Part shown: positions 24,381 through 32,174 of the stretch, piece after piece
How positions within the stretch are numbered: position 1 is the first letter of the stretch
Layout: the number at the start of each line of letters is the position of its first letter
Assembly (NCBI GenBank): GCA_020524525.2
Contig: CP129018.1
Location: forward strand, 2,484,115-2,548,114
Direction of reading: 5' to 3'
Source of the DNA: Bacillus tianshenii
GTDB taxonomy: Bacteria > Bacillota > Bacilli > Bacillales > Bacillaceae_N
DNA length: 64,000 nt
Translations under genes and position numbers: made by a program
The notes under the pieces: model-generated
The model's database searches: none
What the model was told of the DNA's origin: nothing
The model's input: the letters and a program-made list of their open reading frames with translations, nothing else

Positions 24381-25577
24381 TTATTGTAATTCATTTAACG
24401 TTGAAATAATTTGTTCGCTATACTTTGCTGCTTCTTCTGTATTCTCGTTCGAAACAGCTTCAAACCATTTTTCACCGTTTTCCATTGCTTGCTTTGTTTT
24501 CTCTTCGCCAAGCTTTTCATTCAAGTACATTTCGATATCCTTCATGAAGACATTTCCTTCAAGTGCTGCACCACGAGCATCTGTTACTTCACCAGCTTCA
24601 AGCTTTGTTGGCACCTTTTCATGGTAGCTCTTAATTTTACCAACGAAGGCGTTCGCAAATAGGTCTTTCACTTCAGCTGCTTTAATTGAAGCTGGCTCTG
24701 TTTCGTTCAAGCTGAACAATGTATTCAGCTTGTTCGCAGCTTCTTCATCTCCACCGCTAAGAGAACCTTTAATTGCTTGATAGAAGCCCCAGCCTTCAGC
24801 TTGCATAATTTGTAGTTCTTCTTCATTACCTTCTGCAACAGCTTTTTCAATCTTTTCAGCGTAAGATTGTGCTGCTAAGTAGTAGCTACGGTAAATCGAT
24901 TTATCTGTAATTTGCTTATATACTTTGTAGTCGTCTACATTTCCACTGTTAAGTGCTTCTTCTTGAGCAGACAGTCCAGCATTGATGCTTTCTTCCATGC
25001 TGTTCTCACCACTTAATTCATAATAAGAATCACGCTTCACAGCTGTTGGGATGAACACGTCTTCTGCTAATGTTTTAATGTCTGCAAATAATGCTTTTGC
25101 TTCATCTGATTTGTCAGCTTCCATCGCCTCTGCAACTTGGCCATGAAGACCTTTTTGCTTTTGATAGAAGTATGATTGTGTTGTTTTGTCGACTAATTGA
25201 CGTGCAATGTTTGGCTTAAGGTCACCGCTCTTGCCGCCTTCAAGCGCTGCTGTAATCGCTTGGTCAAACTCTCCATTCACTTCTGTTACAGCCGTTTGCA
25301 GGCCACCTTTATACTCTTCTAAAACTTTGTCCCAATCTACTTCTTGGTCTTCTTTTGCTTTGCCAAGCTCGTCCATCATTGCTTGGTATGTCGTAATTTG
25401 CTCTGTTACTGCGCTTTGCTCTGCTTGCTCATTGCTTTCTTGTTCTTGGTTTTCTGCTGGCTGTTCTTCTTGTTTCGGCTCTTCTGTTGCTTCTCCACCG
25501 CCGCTGTTACAACCTGCAAGAATTCCACCTGCTAATAGCATTGTTCCAAATAGTTTAAAAGCTCTCTTTTTCTCCAT
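24381..25577 (-). CDS. Fur-regulated helical lipoprotein, probable iron-uptake factor
   Basis: A 398-residue lipoprotein. The lipobox L-A-G-C places the lipidated Cys at residue 22, followed by a Gln/Glu-rich linker (about 25-60) and a helical domain to the end. The domain resembles the exported helical domain of the efeU-linked protein in general character (acidic, Tyr-rich helices such as Y-R-S-Y-Y-L-A-A-Q-S-Y) but is longer. No imelysin-type H-x-x-E motif was clear. A consensus promoter covered by Fur boxes lies upstream, so it is expected to be made only when iron is scarce. It is a single-gene unit. Its exact partner is unknown; the nearby EfeU permease is the obvious candidate. Confidence 0.78.
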   Translation of the reverse strand: MEKKRAFKLFGTMLLAGGILAGCNSGGGEATEEPKQEEQPAENQEQESNEQAEQSAVTEQITTYQAMMDELGKAKEDQEVDWDKVLEEYKGGLQTAVTEVNGEFDQAITAALEGGKSGDLKPNIARQLVDKTTQSYFYQKQKGLHGQVAEAMEADKSDEAKALFADIKTLAEDVFIPTAVKRDSYYELSGENSMEESINAGLSAQEEALNSGNVDDYKVYKQITDKSIYRSYYLAAQSYAEKIEKAVAEGNEEELQIMQAEGWGFYQAIKGSLSGGDEEAANKLNTLFSLNETEPASIKAAEVKDLFANAFVGKIKSYHEKVPTKLEAGEVTDARGAALEGNVFMKDIEMYLNEKLGEEKTKQAMENGEKWFEAVSNENTEEAAKYSEQIISTLNELQ

Positions 25578-25619
25578 CTGTTCAGTACTCCCCTTTTTAT
25601 ATGTATAAGTAATAAGTGC

Positions 25620-25675
25620 TGATAATGATTTTCAATAACAATTATGATTATATTAAGAATGATTCTCAGTGTCAA
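25620..25675 (-). promoter_or_regulatory. Consensus promoter with two Fur boxes
   Basis: On the minus strand TTGACA, 17 bases, TATAAT, a full sigma-A consensus (25647-25675). One Fur-like box (25654-25668) fills the spacer and a second (TGATAATGATTTTCA, 25620-25634) lies just downstream of the -10. Confidence 0.9.
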
Positions 25676-25710
25676 CAACTTTTTTCCTAGAAATAATTTT
25701 TCCAACAATA

Positions 25711-25766
25711 AAAAGGGACCAAGTCCCTCAACACCACCTCGATGATGTCGAAGGAACCTAGTCCCT
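25711..25766 (-). terminator. Terminator of trxA
   Basis: AGGGAC-N3-GTCCCT followed by TTTTT on the minus strand. A second GTCCCT copy (25760-25765) could pair alternatively with the same arm. Confidence 0.7.
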
Positions 25767-25787
25767 ACACGTTAATTTCTTTACTTA

Positions 25788-26102
25788 TTATTGATGTTTG
25801 TTAAGAAGCTCAACAAGCGCGTCCTTCGGTTGGAAGCCAACAACTTGATCCACAACTTCTCCGTCTTTCATAACAAGAAGTGTTGGAATGCTCATTACGC
25901 CGAACTTACCTGCTGTTTCTTGGTTCTCATCAACGTCAAGCTTAACGATTTTTACTTTGTCGCCCATTTCAGAATCAAGTTCTTCAAGTACTGGTGCGAT
26001 CATTTTACAAGGTCCACACCAAGGTGCCCAGAAGTCTGCTAGAACAATACCTGAACCTGTTTCTGATGCGAAATTTTGGTCATTAGCATTTACAATTGCC
26101 AT
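25788..26102 (-). CDS. trxA: Thioredoxin
   Basis: The 104-residue thioredoxin reduces protein disulfides in the cytoplasm, using electrons from thioredoxin reductase. The active site W-C-G-P-C has Cys29 and Cys32, and the cis-Pro loop M-S-I-P-T-L is at about 72-77. The start follows AGGAGGA. It is transcribed alone between the etf operon and the lipoprotein gene, the same chromosomal position as in B. subtilis. Confidence 0.97.
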   Translation of the reverse strand: MAIVNANDQNFASETGSGIVLADFWAPWCGPCKMIAPVLEELDSEMGDKVKIVKLDVDENQETAGKFGVMSIPTLLVMKDGEVVDQVVGFQPKDALVELLNKHQ

Positions 26103-26151
26103 GTGTAAAATCCTCCTCTTAACTAATACTGCTTAATGGAATTCAGTTCAC

Positions 26152-26160
26152 ATTATAACA
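26152..26160 (-). promoter_or_regulatory. Extended -10 promoter of trxA
   Basis: TGT-TATAAT on the minus strand, about 50 bases before trxA. Confidence 0.5.
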
Positions 26161-26203
26161 CTGCAGTGAATAAGTTAGCTAATCTTTTGCTTATATTTAA
26201 AAT

Positions 26204-26227
26204 GTACCCATTTTTATCGTATGTAAC
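26204..26227 (-). promoter_or_regulatory. Possible sigma-B promoter of trxA
   Basis: On the minus strand GTTACA, 12 bases, GGGTAC, compared with GTTTAA-N12/15-GGGTAT. B. subtilis trxA is known to have a sigma-B promoter. The match is partial. Confidence 0.35.
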
Positions 26228-26326
26228 ACATCCTGTTTTGTAGAAGCAAAAGAATTTCTTATGCTTATCTTAGCAAACCTGCTCTACTTGTTCGAACATC
26301 ATGCTTAGAAACACAACCGAAAGAAC

Positions 26327-26359
26327 AAAAACGTGCAGGCTGGCTGCCCGCACGTTTTT
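26327..26359 (-). terminator. Terminator of the fadR-fadB-etfBA operon
   Basis: A 10-bp stem AAAAACGTGC/GCACGTTTTT, 4 bases after the etfA stop. Confidence 0.92.
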
Positions 26360-26363
26360 CAAA

Positions 26364-27341
26364 TTATGCGTTTACTTTTGCGTTTTTAAGCTCTTCCGTT
26401 AACATTGGAATCACTTCAAACAGGTCGCCAACGATACCATAATCAGCAACTTGGAAAATGCTCGCTTCTGGATCTTTGTTAATCGCAACGATAATTTTTG
26501 AGTTTGACATACCAGCTAAATGCTGAATTGCGCCAGAAATACCAGCAGCAATGTATAGGTCAGGTGTTACAACTTTACCTGTTTGACCGATTTGCAGTGA
26601 ATAATCGCAGTATTCAGCGTCACACGCACCACGAGAGGCACCAACTGCACCGCCAAGAAGCTCAGCAAGCTCATCAAGAATCTTGAAGCCTTCTGCACTC
26701 TTAACGCCACGTCCGCCGGCAACGATTACTTTTGCTTCAGATAGATCAACGCCTTCAGATGTCTTACGAACAACTTCTTTAATCACTGTGCGTAAGTCTT
26801 TAATTTCAGCGCTTACTGATTGCACATCACCTGAGCGTGAATCGTCTTTTTCAAGGGCAGGAACGTTGTTTGGACGAATTGTCGCAAACACGATGCCATC
26901 TGTGATAACTTTCTTTTCGAATGCTTTCCCTGAATAGATCGGACGCGTGAAGACAATGTTTCCGTCCTCAGCCGCTACGTCAACTGCATCAGAGATCAAG
27001 CCTGAATCAAGCTTGCTTGCAAGACGTGGTGACAAGTCTTTCCCTTGTGCTGTATGACCCATTACAATGCCTTCTGGGCTTTCTTGATCAATAACAGCCA
27101 TCATTGCTTGTGCGAAACCGTCAGATGTGTAGTTCTTTAATTGCTCATCTTCTACTGTAAGCACACGGTCTGCACCATATGCGATTAACTCATTTGCAAC
27201 TCCGCTTACGTTATCGCCGCAAAGAACGCCGACAACTTCGCCGCCTTCTGCGATTGTTTTACCAGCAGCTACTGCTTCAAAAGATACATTACGTAATGCT
27301 CCGTCACGAACTTCTCCTAATACTAATACTTTGCGTCCCAT
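26364..27341 (-). CDS. etfA: Electron transfer flavoprotein, alpha subunit
   Basis: The 325-residue FAD-binding subunit accepts electrons from acyl-CoA dehydrogenases and passes them towards the quinone pool. The C-terminal FAD domain shows V-A-G-G-R-G-V-K-S near 209-217, G-A-S-R-G-A-C-D, the Q-I-G-Q-T-G-K loop and Y-I-A-A-G-I-S-G-A-I-Q-H. It follows etfB with an 18-base gap and is last in the beta-oxidation operon. Confidence 0.96.
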   Translation of the reverse strand: MGRKVLVLGEVRDGALRNVSFEAVAAGKTIAEGGEVVGVLCGDNVSGVANELIAYGADRVLTVEDEQLKNYTSDGFAQAMMAVIDQESPEGIVMGHTAQGKDLSPRLASKLDSGLISDAVDVAAEDGNIVFTRPIYSGKAFEKKVITDGIVFATIRPNNVPALEKDDSRSGDVQSVSAEIKDLRTVIKEVVRKTSEGVDLSEAKVIVAGGRGVKSAEGFKILDELAELLGGAVGASRGACDAEYCDYSLQIGQTGKVVTPDLYIAAGISGAIQHLAGMSNSKIIVAINKDPEASIFQVADYGIVGDLFEVIPMLTEELKNAKVNA

Positions 27342-27359
27342 AATTTATCTCCCCTCCGT

Positions 27360-28133
27360 TTATATTACTTTTGCTTCTGTTTGCAGCAAGTTCACTAATT
27401 CTTTTACTTGGTCGTTCAATTCGCCTTCAAGCACCTTACCTGCTTCTTTCTTCGGTGGCAGATAAATTTCAACGACTTTTGTTTTTGCCTCAACATCATC
27501 TTCATCTAGATCAAGATCATCTAATTCAAGCTCTTCAAGTGGCTTCTTCTTCGCTTTCATGATACCTGGAAGTGAAGGATAACGCGGCTCGTTCAAGCCT
27601 TGTTGTGCTGTTACAAGTACAGGAAGTGATGTTTCGATAACTTCGCTGTCCCCTTCAACATCGCGCTCGATTGTTGCAGAATCGCCGTCTACATCAAGCT
27701 TTGTAATTGTTGTTACGTAAGGAATTTCAAGCAGTTCAGCCAGACGAGGACCTACTTGACCAGAACCTCCGTCAATTGCAACGTTACCACCAAGGATGAT
27801 ATCGTATTCATTTTCCTTGAAGTATTGTGCAAGGATCTTCGCAGTTGAGTACTCATCGCCATCTTCAAGGTCATCTTCTGTATTCACTAATACAGCTTTG
27901 TCAGCACCCATTGCTAGCGCTGTGCGAAGCTCTTTCTCAGCTTCTTCGCCACCGACAGTAATAACAGATACTTCACCACCGTGCTCGTCCTTCAATTGAA
28001 TTGCTTCTTCAATTGCATACTCATCGTACGGGTTGATGATGAACTCTGCGCCTTCCTCTTCAATGACACCGTTTTCAATAACAATTTTTTCTTCCGTGTC
28101 GAAAGTACGTTTCATAATTACATAGATATTCAT
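27360..28133 (-). CDS. etfB: Electron transfer flavoprotein, beta subunit
   Basis: The 257-residue partner of EtfA, an adenine-nucleotide-binding alpha/beta protein. The family signature region V-E-G-D-S-E-V-I-E-T-S-L-P-V-L-V-T and N-E-P-R-Y-P-S-L-P-G-I-M-K-A-K follows the G-G-N-V-A-I-D-G-G-S-G-Q-V-G segment. It is co-transcribed between fadB and etfA. Confidence 0.96.
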   Translation of the reverse strand: MNIYVIMKRTFDTEEKIVIENGVIEEEGAEFIINPYDEYAIEEAIQLKDEHGGEVSVITVGGEEAEKELRTALAMGADKAVLVNTEDDLEDGDEYSTAKILAQYFKENEYDIILGGNVAIDGGSGQVGPRLAELLEIPYVTTITKLDVDGDSATIERDVEGDSEVIETSLPVLVTAQQGLNEPRYPSLPGIMKAKKKPLEELELDDLDLDEDDVEAKTKVVEIYLPPKKEAGKVLEGELNDQVKELVNLLQTEAKVI

Positions 28134-28198
28134 ATTTTCCCCTCCTATAAAATCGCTTTCATCTTGTCGAGCATACGCTCAATTTGGGTTGAAAAAAA

Positions 28199-28972
28199 TT
28201 AACGCCCTGTAAAGTTAGGCTTGCGTTTTTCGATGAAGGCATTGACTCCTTCTTTGCCATCTTCAGACATGAAGACCTTCCCAAATAATTGTGCTTCACG
28301 TTCCACGCCCGAATCGAATGTGTTATTCTTGGCATGGTTAAGCAAATCAATGACATATTTGACAGACAGCGGACTCTTTGAAGCGAATTTTGCTGCTAGC
28401 TTTTCCGCTTCTTCAAACAACTGCTCTTCGTCGTAAGCGGCATTCACTAGACCCCATTTCAAAGCATCTTCACCGCTAATCGGCTCACTAGTCAGCATCA
28501 TCTCGCATGCTTTTGCAGAGCCTACATAACGCGGAAGGCGCTGTGTTCCTGCAAATCCAGGGATGATTCCTAGCTGAAGTTCTGGTAAACCAAGCTTTGC
28601 ATTCTTTGTTGCAAGGCGAACGTGACATGACATCGCCAGCTCTAATCCACCACCAAGTGCAGCACCGTGAATAGCAGCGATAATCGGCTTAGCAAATGTC
28701 TCAATTCGGTTGAACAACGCTTGACCTTTGTTTGCAAGCTTCTCATAATCTTCTTCTTTCTCCAAGGTTGTAAATTCTTTAATGTCTGCACCAGCAGAGA
28801 AGAACTTACCTTCGCCGCGGAAAATAATCGCGCGAATATTATCATCCTCTTCTAAAAGATCCAAAGCTTCTGAATATTCATCTAACACTGCTTGTGCTAG
28901 CGCGTTAGCTGGTGGACGATTTAATAATATTGTAGCAATATTTTCATTTTTTTGAATGGTTAAAAATTCCAC
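28199..28972 (-). CDS. fadB: Enoyl-CoA hydratase
   Basis: The 257-residue crotonase hydrates trans-2-enoyl-CoA in fatty-acid beta-oxidation. The oxyanion-hole and catalytic segments are A-G-A-D-I-K-E-F (about 60-67), A-A-L-G-G-G-L-E-L-A (about 104-113) and L-G-I-I-P-G-F-A-G-T-Q-R-L-P-R (about 132-146) with the catalytic Glu/Gly region. It corresponds to B. subtilis ysiB (fadB), in the same order fadR-fadB-etfB-etfA. Confidence 0.93.
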   Translation of the reverse strand: MEFLTIQKNENIATILLNRPPANALAQAVLDEYSEALDLLEEDDNIRAIIFRGEGKFFSAGADIKEFTTLEKEEDYEKLANKGQALFNRIETFAKPIIAAIHGAALGGGLELAMSCHVRLATKNAKLGLPELQLGIIPGFAGTQRLPRYVGSAKACEMMLTSEPISGEDALKWGLVNAAYDEEQLFEEAEKLAAKFASKSPLSVKYVIDLLNHAKNNTFDSGVEREAQLFGKVFMSEDGKEGVNAFIEKRKPNFTGR

Positions 28973-28995
28973 TCACTCAGCCCCCTTGCCGAATT

Positions 28996-29586
28996 TTATG
29001 TATGATCTACACTGATCCCATTTACAAGCATATCAGAAACGATGGCCGTATTGGCAGTTAAATCATATCGCTCTTCTTTCATAATCCAGCTTGTCACGAT
29101 TTCATCCATCGTACCGAACACCATCTGCCTTGCAAGACGGACATCTAAATTCGGCTTAAACACCCCTTCTTGCTTACCTTCTGAAAGTACTTGATCAATC
29201 AAATTCAAATAGGCTTTCAAAATGTTATTAATTTTCAAACGAAGCTGCTTATTTGATTGACGTAATTCCAACTGCGTGACAACAGCCCAATGCGGTTCTG
29301 TCGCAAAATGAGAAAAGTGCATTTCCACTAATGTTATTAACTTCTCGGTTGCTGTCGATTTTCCTGCTATTTTTTGATTGATTTTTTCGACAAATTGCCC
29401 CATTTTTTCTTGGAACAACGAAATGAGAATATCTTCTTTGTTCTTAAAATACAGATAAATCGTACCGTCAGCAACACCTGCTTGCTTAGCAATCTTTGAA
29501 ACTTGTGCATGATGATAGCCATTCTCTGCAATCACAATCACTGCTGCATCTAGAATCTGTCTGTATTTTGGCTTATTTTTCTTCAA
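28996..29586 (-). CDS. fadR: TetR-family fatty-acid degradation repressor
   Basis: A 196-residue TetR repressor equivalent to B. subtilis FadR (YsiA). The N-terminal HTH is clear: V-S-K-I-A-K-Q-A-G-V-A-D-G-T-I-Y-L-Y-F at about 24-42. The C-terminal domain would bind long-chain acyl-CoA to relieve repression. The start is TTG at 29586 with AGGAAG upstream. A FadR operator lies in its own promoter, so the operon is self-regulated and induced by fatty acids. A structured leader of about 140 bases separates promoter and gene. Confidence 0.92.
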   Translation of the reverse strand: MKKNKPKYRQILDAAVIVIAENGYHHAQVSKIAKQAGVADGTIYLYFKNKEDILISLFQEKMGQFVEKINQKIAGKSTATEKLITLVEMHFSHFATEPHWAVVTQLELRQSNKQLRLKINNILKAYLNLIDQVLSEGKQEGVFKPNLDVRLARQMVFGTMDEIVTSWIMKEERYDLTANTAIVSDMLVNGISVDHT

Positions 29587-29655
29587 GTTTCATTTCTTCC
29601 TTTCTAGCAAAAGAGGATGATCTACCTCTCACTATTTATCATAACCATATAATCT

Positions 29656-29696
29656 CCTCCCTCGCAACAGAAAATCTGCAACTGATGTGAGGGAGG
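29656..29696 (-). other. Hairpin in the fadR leader
   Basis: CCTCCCTC and GAGGGAGG (8 bp) flank a 25-base loop that can pair further inside. There is no T tail, so it is not a terminator. Confidence 0.6.
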
Positions 29697-29712
29697 TTCA
29701 TTTTTTCTGAAA

Positions 29713-29730
29713 TGAATGATTGTTCATTCA
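29713..29730. promoter_or_regulatory. FadR operator
   Basis: TGAATGATTGTTCATTCA matches the FadR consensus TGAATGAMTANTCATTCA at nearly every position. It lies just downstream of the -10 of the fadR promoter. Confidence 0.88.
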
Positions 29731-29736
29731 TTTGTT

Positions 29737-29765
29737 ATTCTACTGAATAGAGTGAAAAATGTCAA
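29737..29765 (-). promoter_or_regulatory. Sigma-A promoter of fadR-fadB-etfBA
   Basis: On the minus strand TTGACA, 17 bases, TAGAAT, between lcfA and fadR. Confidence 0.85.
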
Positions 29766-29776
29766 TATAGGGTTTG

Positions 29777-31477
29777 TTATTTCTTCTTTCCTAATGCTTG
29801 TTTCTTTGCTTCTTCTGACAATGTTCGGCGTAATATTTTACCGACAGCTGTCTTTGGCAGTTCTTGACGGAATTCGACTGCCCTTGGCACTTTATAGGCT
29901 GCAAGATTTTCTCGACAATAGGCCTCAAATTCTGTTTCTGTTAAGCTTGCACCTTCTTTCAAAACGATAAATGCTTTCACGCTTTCACCGCGATATTCAT
30001 CTGGAATGCCGACTACGACGGCCTCTTGAATTTGCGGGTGTTCATAGAGCACTTCTTCAATTTCTCGTGGATAAATGTTAAACCCGCCAGCAATAATCAT
30101 ATCCTTCTTCCGGTCCACTACATAAAACCAGCCCTCTTCATCCATGTAGCCTAAATCACCTGTTAAAAGCCACTCATCATCAAGAAACGCTGCTTCCGTT
30201 TCCTCTGGGCGTTTCCAATAGCCTTGCATCACCTGTGGTCCTTTCACAACAATTTCGCCTACTTCACCAGGCTTTGCTGGCTGTCCGGTTTCCATTGAAT
30301 GTACATAGCTGTCAGTTTCAGGCCACGGAATGCCGATACTTCCTTTGACTCGCTTTTCCCAAACAAAATTTGCATGTGTAACAGGGGATGCTTCTGTTAA
30401 ACCGTACCCTTCTACAAGCTTTCCACCAGTAGCCGCTTCAAAGCGTTCTTGTACTTCGACTGGAAGCGGGGCAGAGCCACTAATACACGCCTTAATTGAA
30501 GATAGATCATACTGCTTTAGTTTCGGATGATTGAGCAGGGCGATATACATCGTCGGTGTGCCTGGAAACAGCGTCGGCTTCTGCGACTGAATTGTCTTAA
30601 GCACTTCATTTGGATTGAACTTCGGAAGCATAATCATTTTTGCCCCGATTAGCACTGAATAATTCAAAACAGTTGTCAGCCCAAACACGTGGAAAAACGG
30701 TAAAATGGCCAGTATCCGCTCTTCACCTTCTTTGCAATGATACAGCCATTTCCGACACATCAAAGCGTTTGCGGAAATATTGCGATGAGTGAGCATCACA
30801 CCTTTCGGTTCGCCCGTCGTACCGCCTGTATACTGCAGCAATGCCAAGTCTTTGTTCGGGTCAATTTCAATCTCCAGGTCGACATCCTTCCCATGCTGAA
30901 TTGCCTGCTTGAAAAGATGCACATATTCGCTCGCTTCAACATTCACAAGCAGCTTTGCCTGCTTCTTCTGGACTAAGGGGTAGAGTCGATTCTTCGGAAA
31001 GGGGAGATAATCTTTGACGCTTGTCACAATCGTATGTCTTACATCTGTGTGCTTCTTGATTTTTGCAGCATTCGGGTAAAATAAATCAAGGCAAATGAGA
31101 AATTCAGCACCTGCGTCATTCAGCTGATAACGCATTTCGCGGGCTGTGTACATCGGGTTCATCTGCACAACAGTTCCGCCAGCCATTAGAACAGCGTAAT
31201 AACTGATCACACCTTGAGGACAATTCGGAAGCATAATAGCAGCTCGGTCACCTTTCTTCAAACCGAGATTTCGCAAATAATCAGCGAATTTACGGACTTG
31301 GCTGTACAGATCCTTATACGTCATTTCAAAACCAAAGAAATAAAGCGCTTTCTTTTTTGGAAAAGCTTCTGCCGTGTCCTGTAAATAATGATGAAGCGCC
31401 TTTCCGTCCTGTTCAATCTCAGCCGTTATTTCTGTTGGATAATGAGACAACCATGGCTTCTCTAACATTTTCTCCAT
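29777..31477 (-). CDS. lcfA: Long-chain fatty-acid-CoA ligase
   Basis: A 566-residue acyl-CoA synthetase that activates fatty acids with ATP and CoA, the entry step of beta-oxidation. The AMP-binding motif Y-T-G-G-T-T-G-E-P-K-G lies near residue 210, followed by G-Y-G-L-T-E-A-S-P, the W-L-L-T-G-D-L-G-Y-M-D motif and the C-terminal lysine region P-K-T-A-V-G-K-I-L-R-R. The ATG at 31477 follows GGAAGGAGC; an in-frame start at 31498 has no site. I see no FadR box in its upstream region, unlike B. subtilis. Confidence 0.95.
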   Translation of the reverse strand: MEKMLEKPWLSHYPTEITAEIEQDGKALHHYLQDTAEAFPKKKALYFFGFEMTYKDLYSQVRKFADYLRNLGLKKGDRAAIMLPNCPQGVISYYAVLMAGGTVVQMNPMYTAREMRYQLNDAGAEFLICLDLFYPNAAKIKKHTDVRHTIVTSVKDYLPFPKNRLYPLVQKKQAKLLVNVEASEYVHLFKQAIQHGKDVDLEIEIDPNKDLALLQYTGGTTGEPKGVMLTHRNISANALMCRKWLYHCKEGEERILAILPFFHVFGLTTVLNYSVLIGAKMIMLPKFNPNEVLKTIQSQKPTLFPGTPTMYIALLNHPKLKQYDLSSIKACISGSAPLPVEVQERFEAATGGKLVEGYGLTEASPVTHANFVWEKRVKGSIGIPWPETDSYVHSMETGQPAKPGEVGEIVVKGPQVMQGYWKRPEETEAAFLDDEWLLTGDLGYMDEEGWFYVVDRKKDMIIAGGFNIYPREIEEVLYEHPQIQEAVVVGIPDEYRGESVKAFIVLKEGASLTETEFEAYCRENLAAYKVPRAVEFRQELPKTAVGKILRRTLSEEAKKQALGKKK

Positions 31478-31603
31478 GCTCCAGCTCCTTCCATCCACTT
31501 ATATTTTCTTGCCTATTTCTATTATATATGATTATTGTGGCAATTTTGAATATTTTGTTTAAATAATTATTGGAAAAATACTGTTCATGTATTTTTCACA
31601 TAA

Positions 31604-31633
31604 GAAAAGAGCCGACACTACTGCCAGCTCTTT
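31604..31633 (-). terminator. Terminator after yshE and the 27-aa gene
   Basis: AAAAGAGC/GCTCTTT stem with a 14-base loop and T run on the minus strand. Confidence 0.82.
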
Positions 31634-31636
31634 CGT

Positions 31637-31720
31637 TTATGCAAATAAAATCCACCATATGACGCCAAATAAGAGAAATCCAGCACACACTATCATCAAA
31701 ATTTTTGCGAGTCTTTCCAT
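31637..31720 (-). CDS. 27-residue membrane peptide
   Basis: An ORF for a single-span peptide starting M-E-R-L-A-K-I-L and ending W-W-I-L-F-A: a short basic N-terminus and a hydrophobic stretch from about 7 to 27. GGAGAGA before the ATG gives a plausible ribosome-binding site. It starts 12 bases after the yshE stop and is followed at once by the terminator, so it is the last cistron of the mutS2-yshE transcript. I do not recognise the family. Confidence 0.6.
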   Translation of the reverse strand: MERLAKILMIVCAGFLLFGVIWWILFA

Positions 31721-31732
31721 CCTAGTCTCTCC

Positions 31733-32140
31733 TTACCCAATTCCTGAACCGATGACATAGCTCAGCCCAATTGAAATCATCATTGAGATAAAGCCGACAG
31801 CACGGTTGTCATTTTCAATTTCCACATCAATATTGAACTTTGGCGTAAGAAATTCGTACATGAAATAACCAAATAATAAGAGCAAAAAGCCAAATATTCC
31901 TGATTTCATCATTTGAATAAGGGTATCATTATGTTCAATGGAATAACGAAAAATATTCGCAATTCCAAAGATTTTCCCCCCTGTGGCCAGCGCTACTGCA
32001 AGGTTCCCCTTCTTAATTTCCTCCCAGTTGCGATACCGGGTTACCAGTTCAAAGATCGCTAAAAAAACGATCATACACAGCACAGCGACACTGTACTGTG
32101 CTGCGGTTTCCACATAAATATTTTCCCAAAAGTTCGTCAT
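31733..32140 (-). CDS. yshE: DUF350 membrane protein YshE
   Basis: A 135-residue protein with four hydrophobic spans matching B. subtilis YshE: N-F-W-E-N at the start, W-E-E-I-K-K-G-N-L-A-V-A and E-I-E-N-D-N-R-A-V-G-F-I-S. The function is not established. The ATG at 32140 is chosen because GGGGAGAG lies 8 bases upstream and it matches the B. subtilis N-terminus. It follows mutS2 by 34 bases. Confidence 0.88.
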   Translation of the reverse strand: MTNFWENIYVETAAQYSVAVLCMIVFLAIFELVTRYRNWEEIKKGNLAVALATGGKIFGIANIFRYSIEHNDTLIQMMKSGIFGFLLLLFGYFMYEFLTPKFNIDVEIENDNRAVGFISMMISIGLSYVIGSGIG

Positions 32141-32174
32141 TACACACGCTCTCCCCACATGTTGGATTCCGTGT

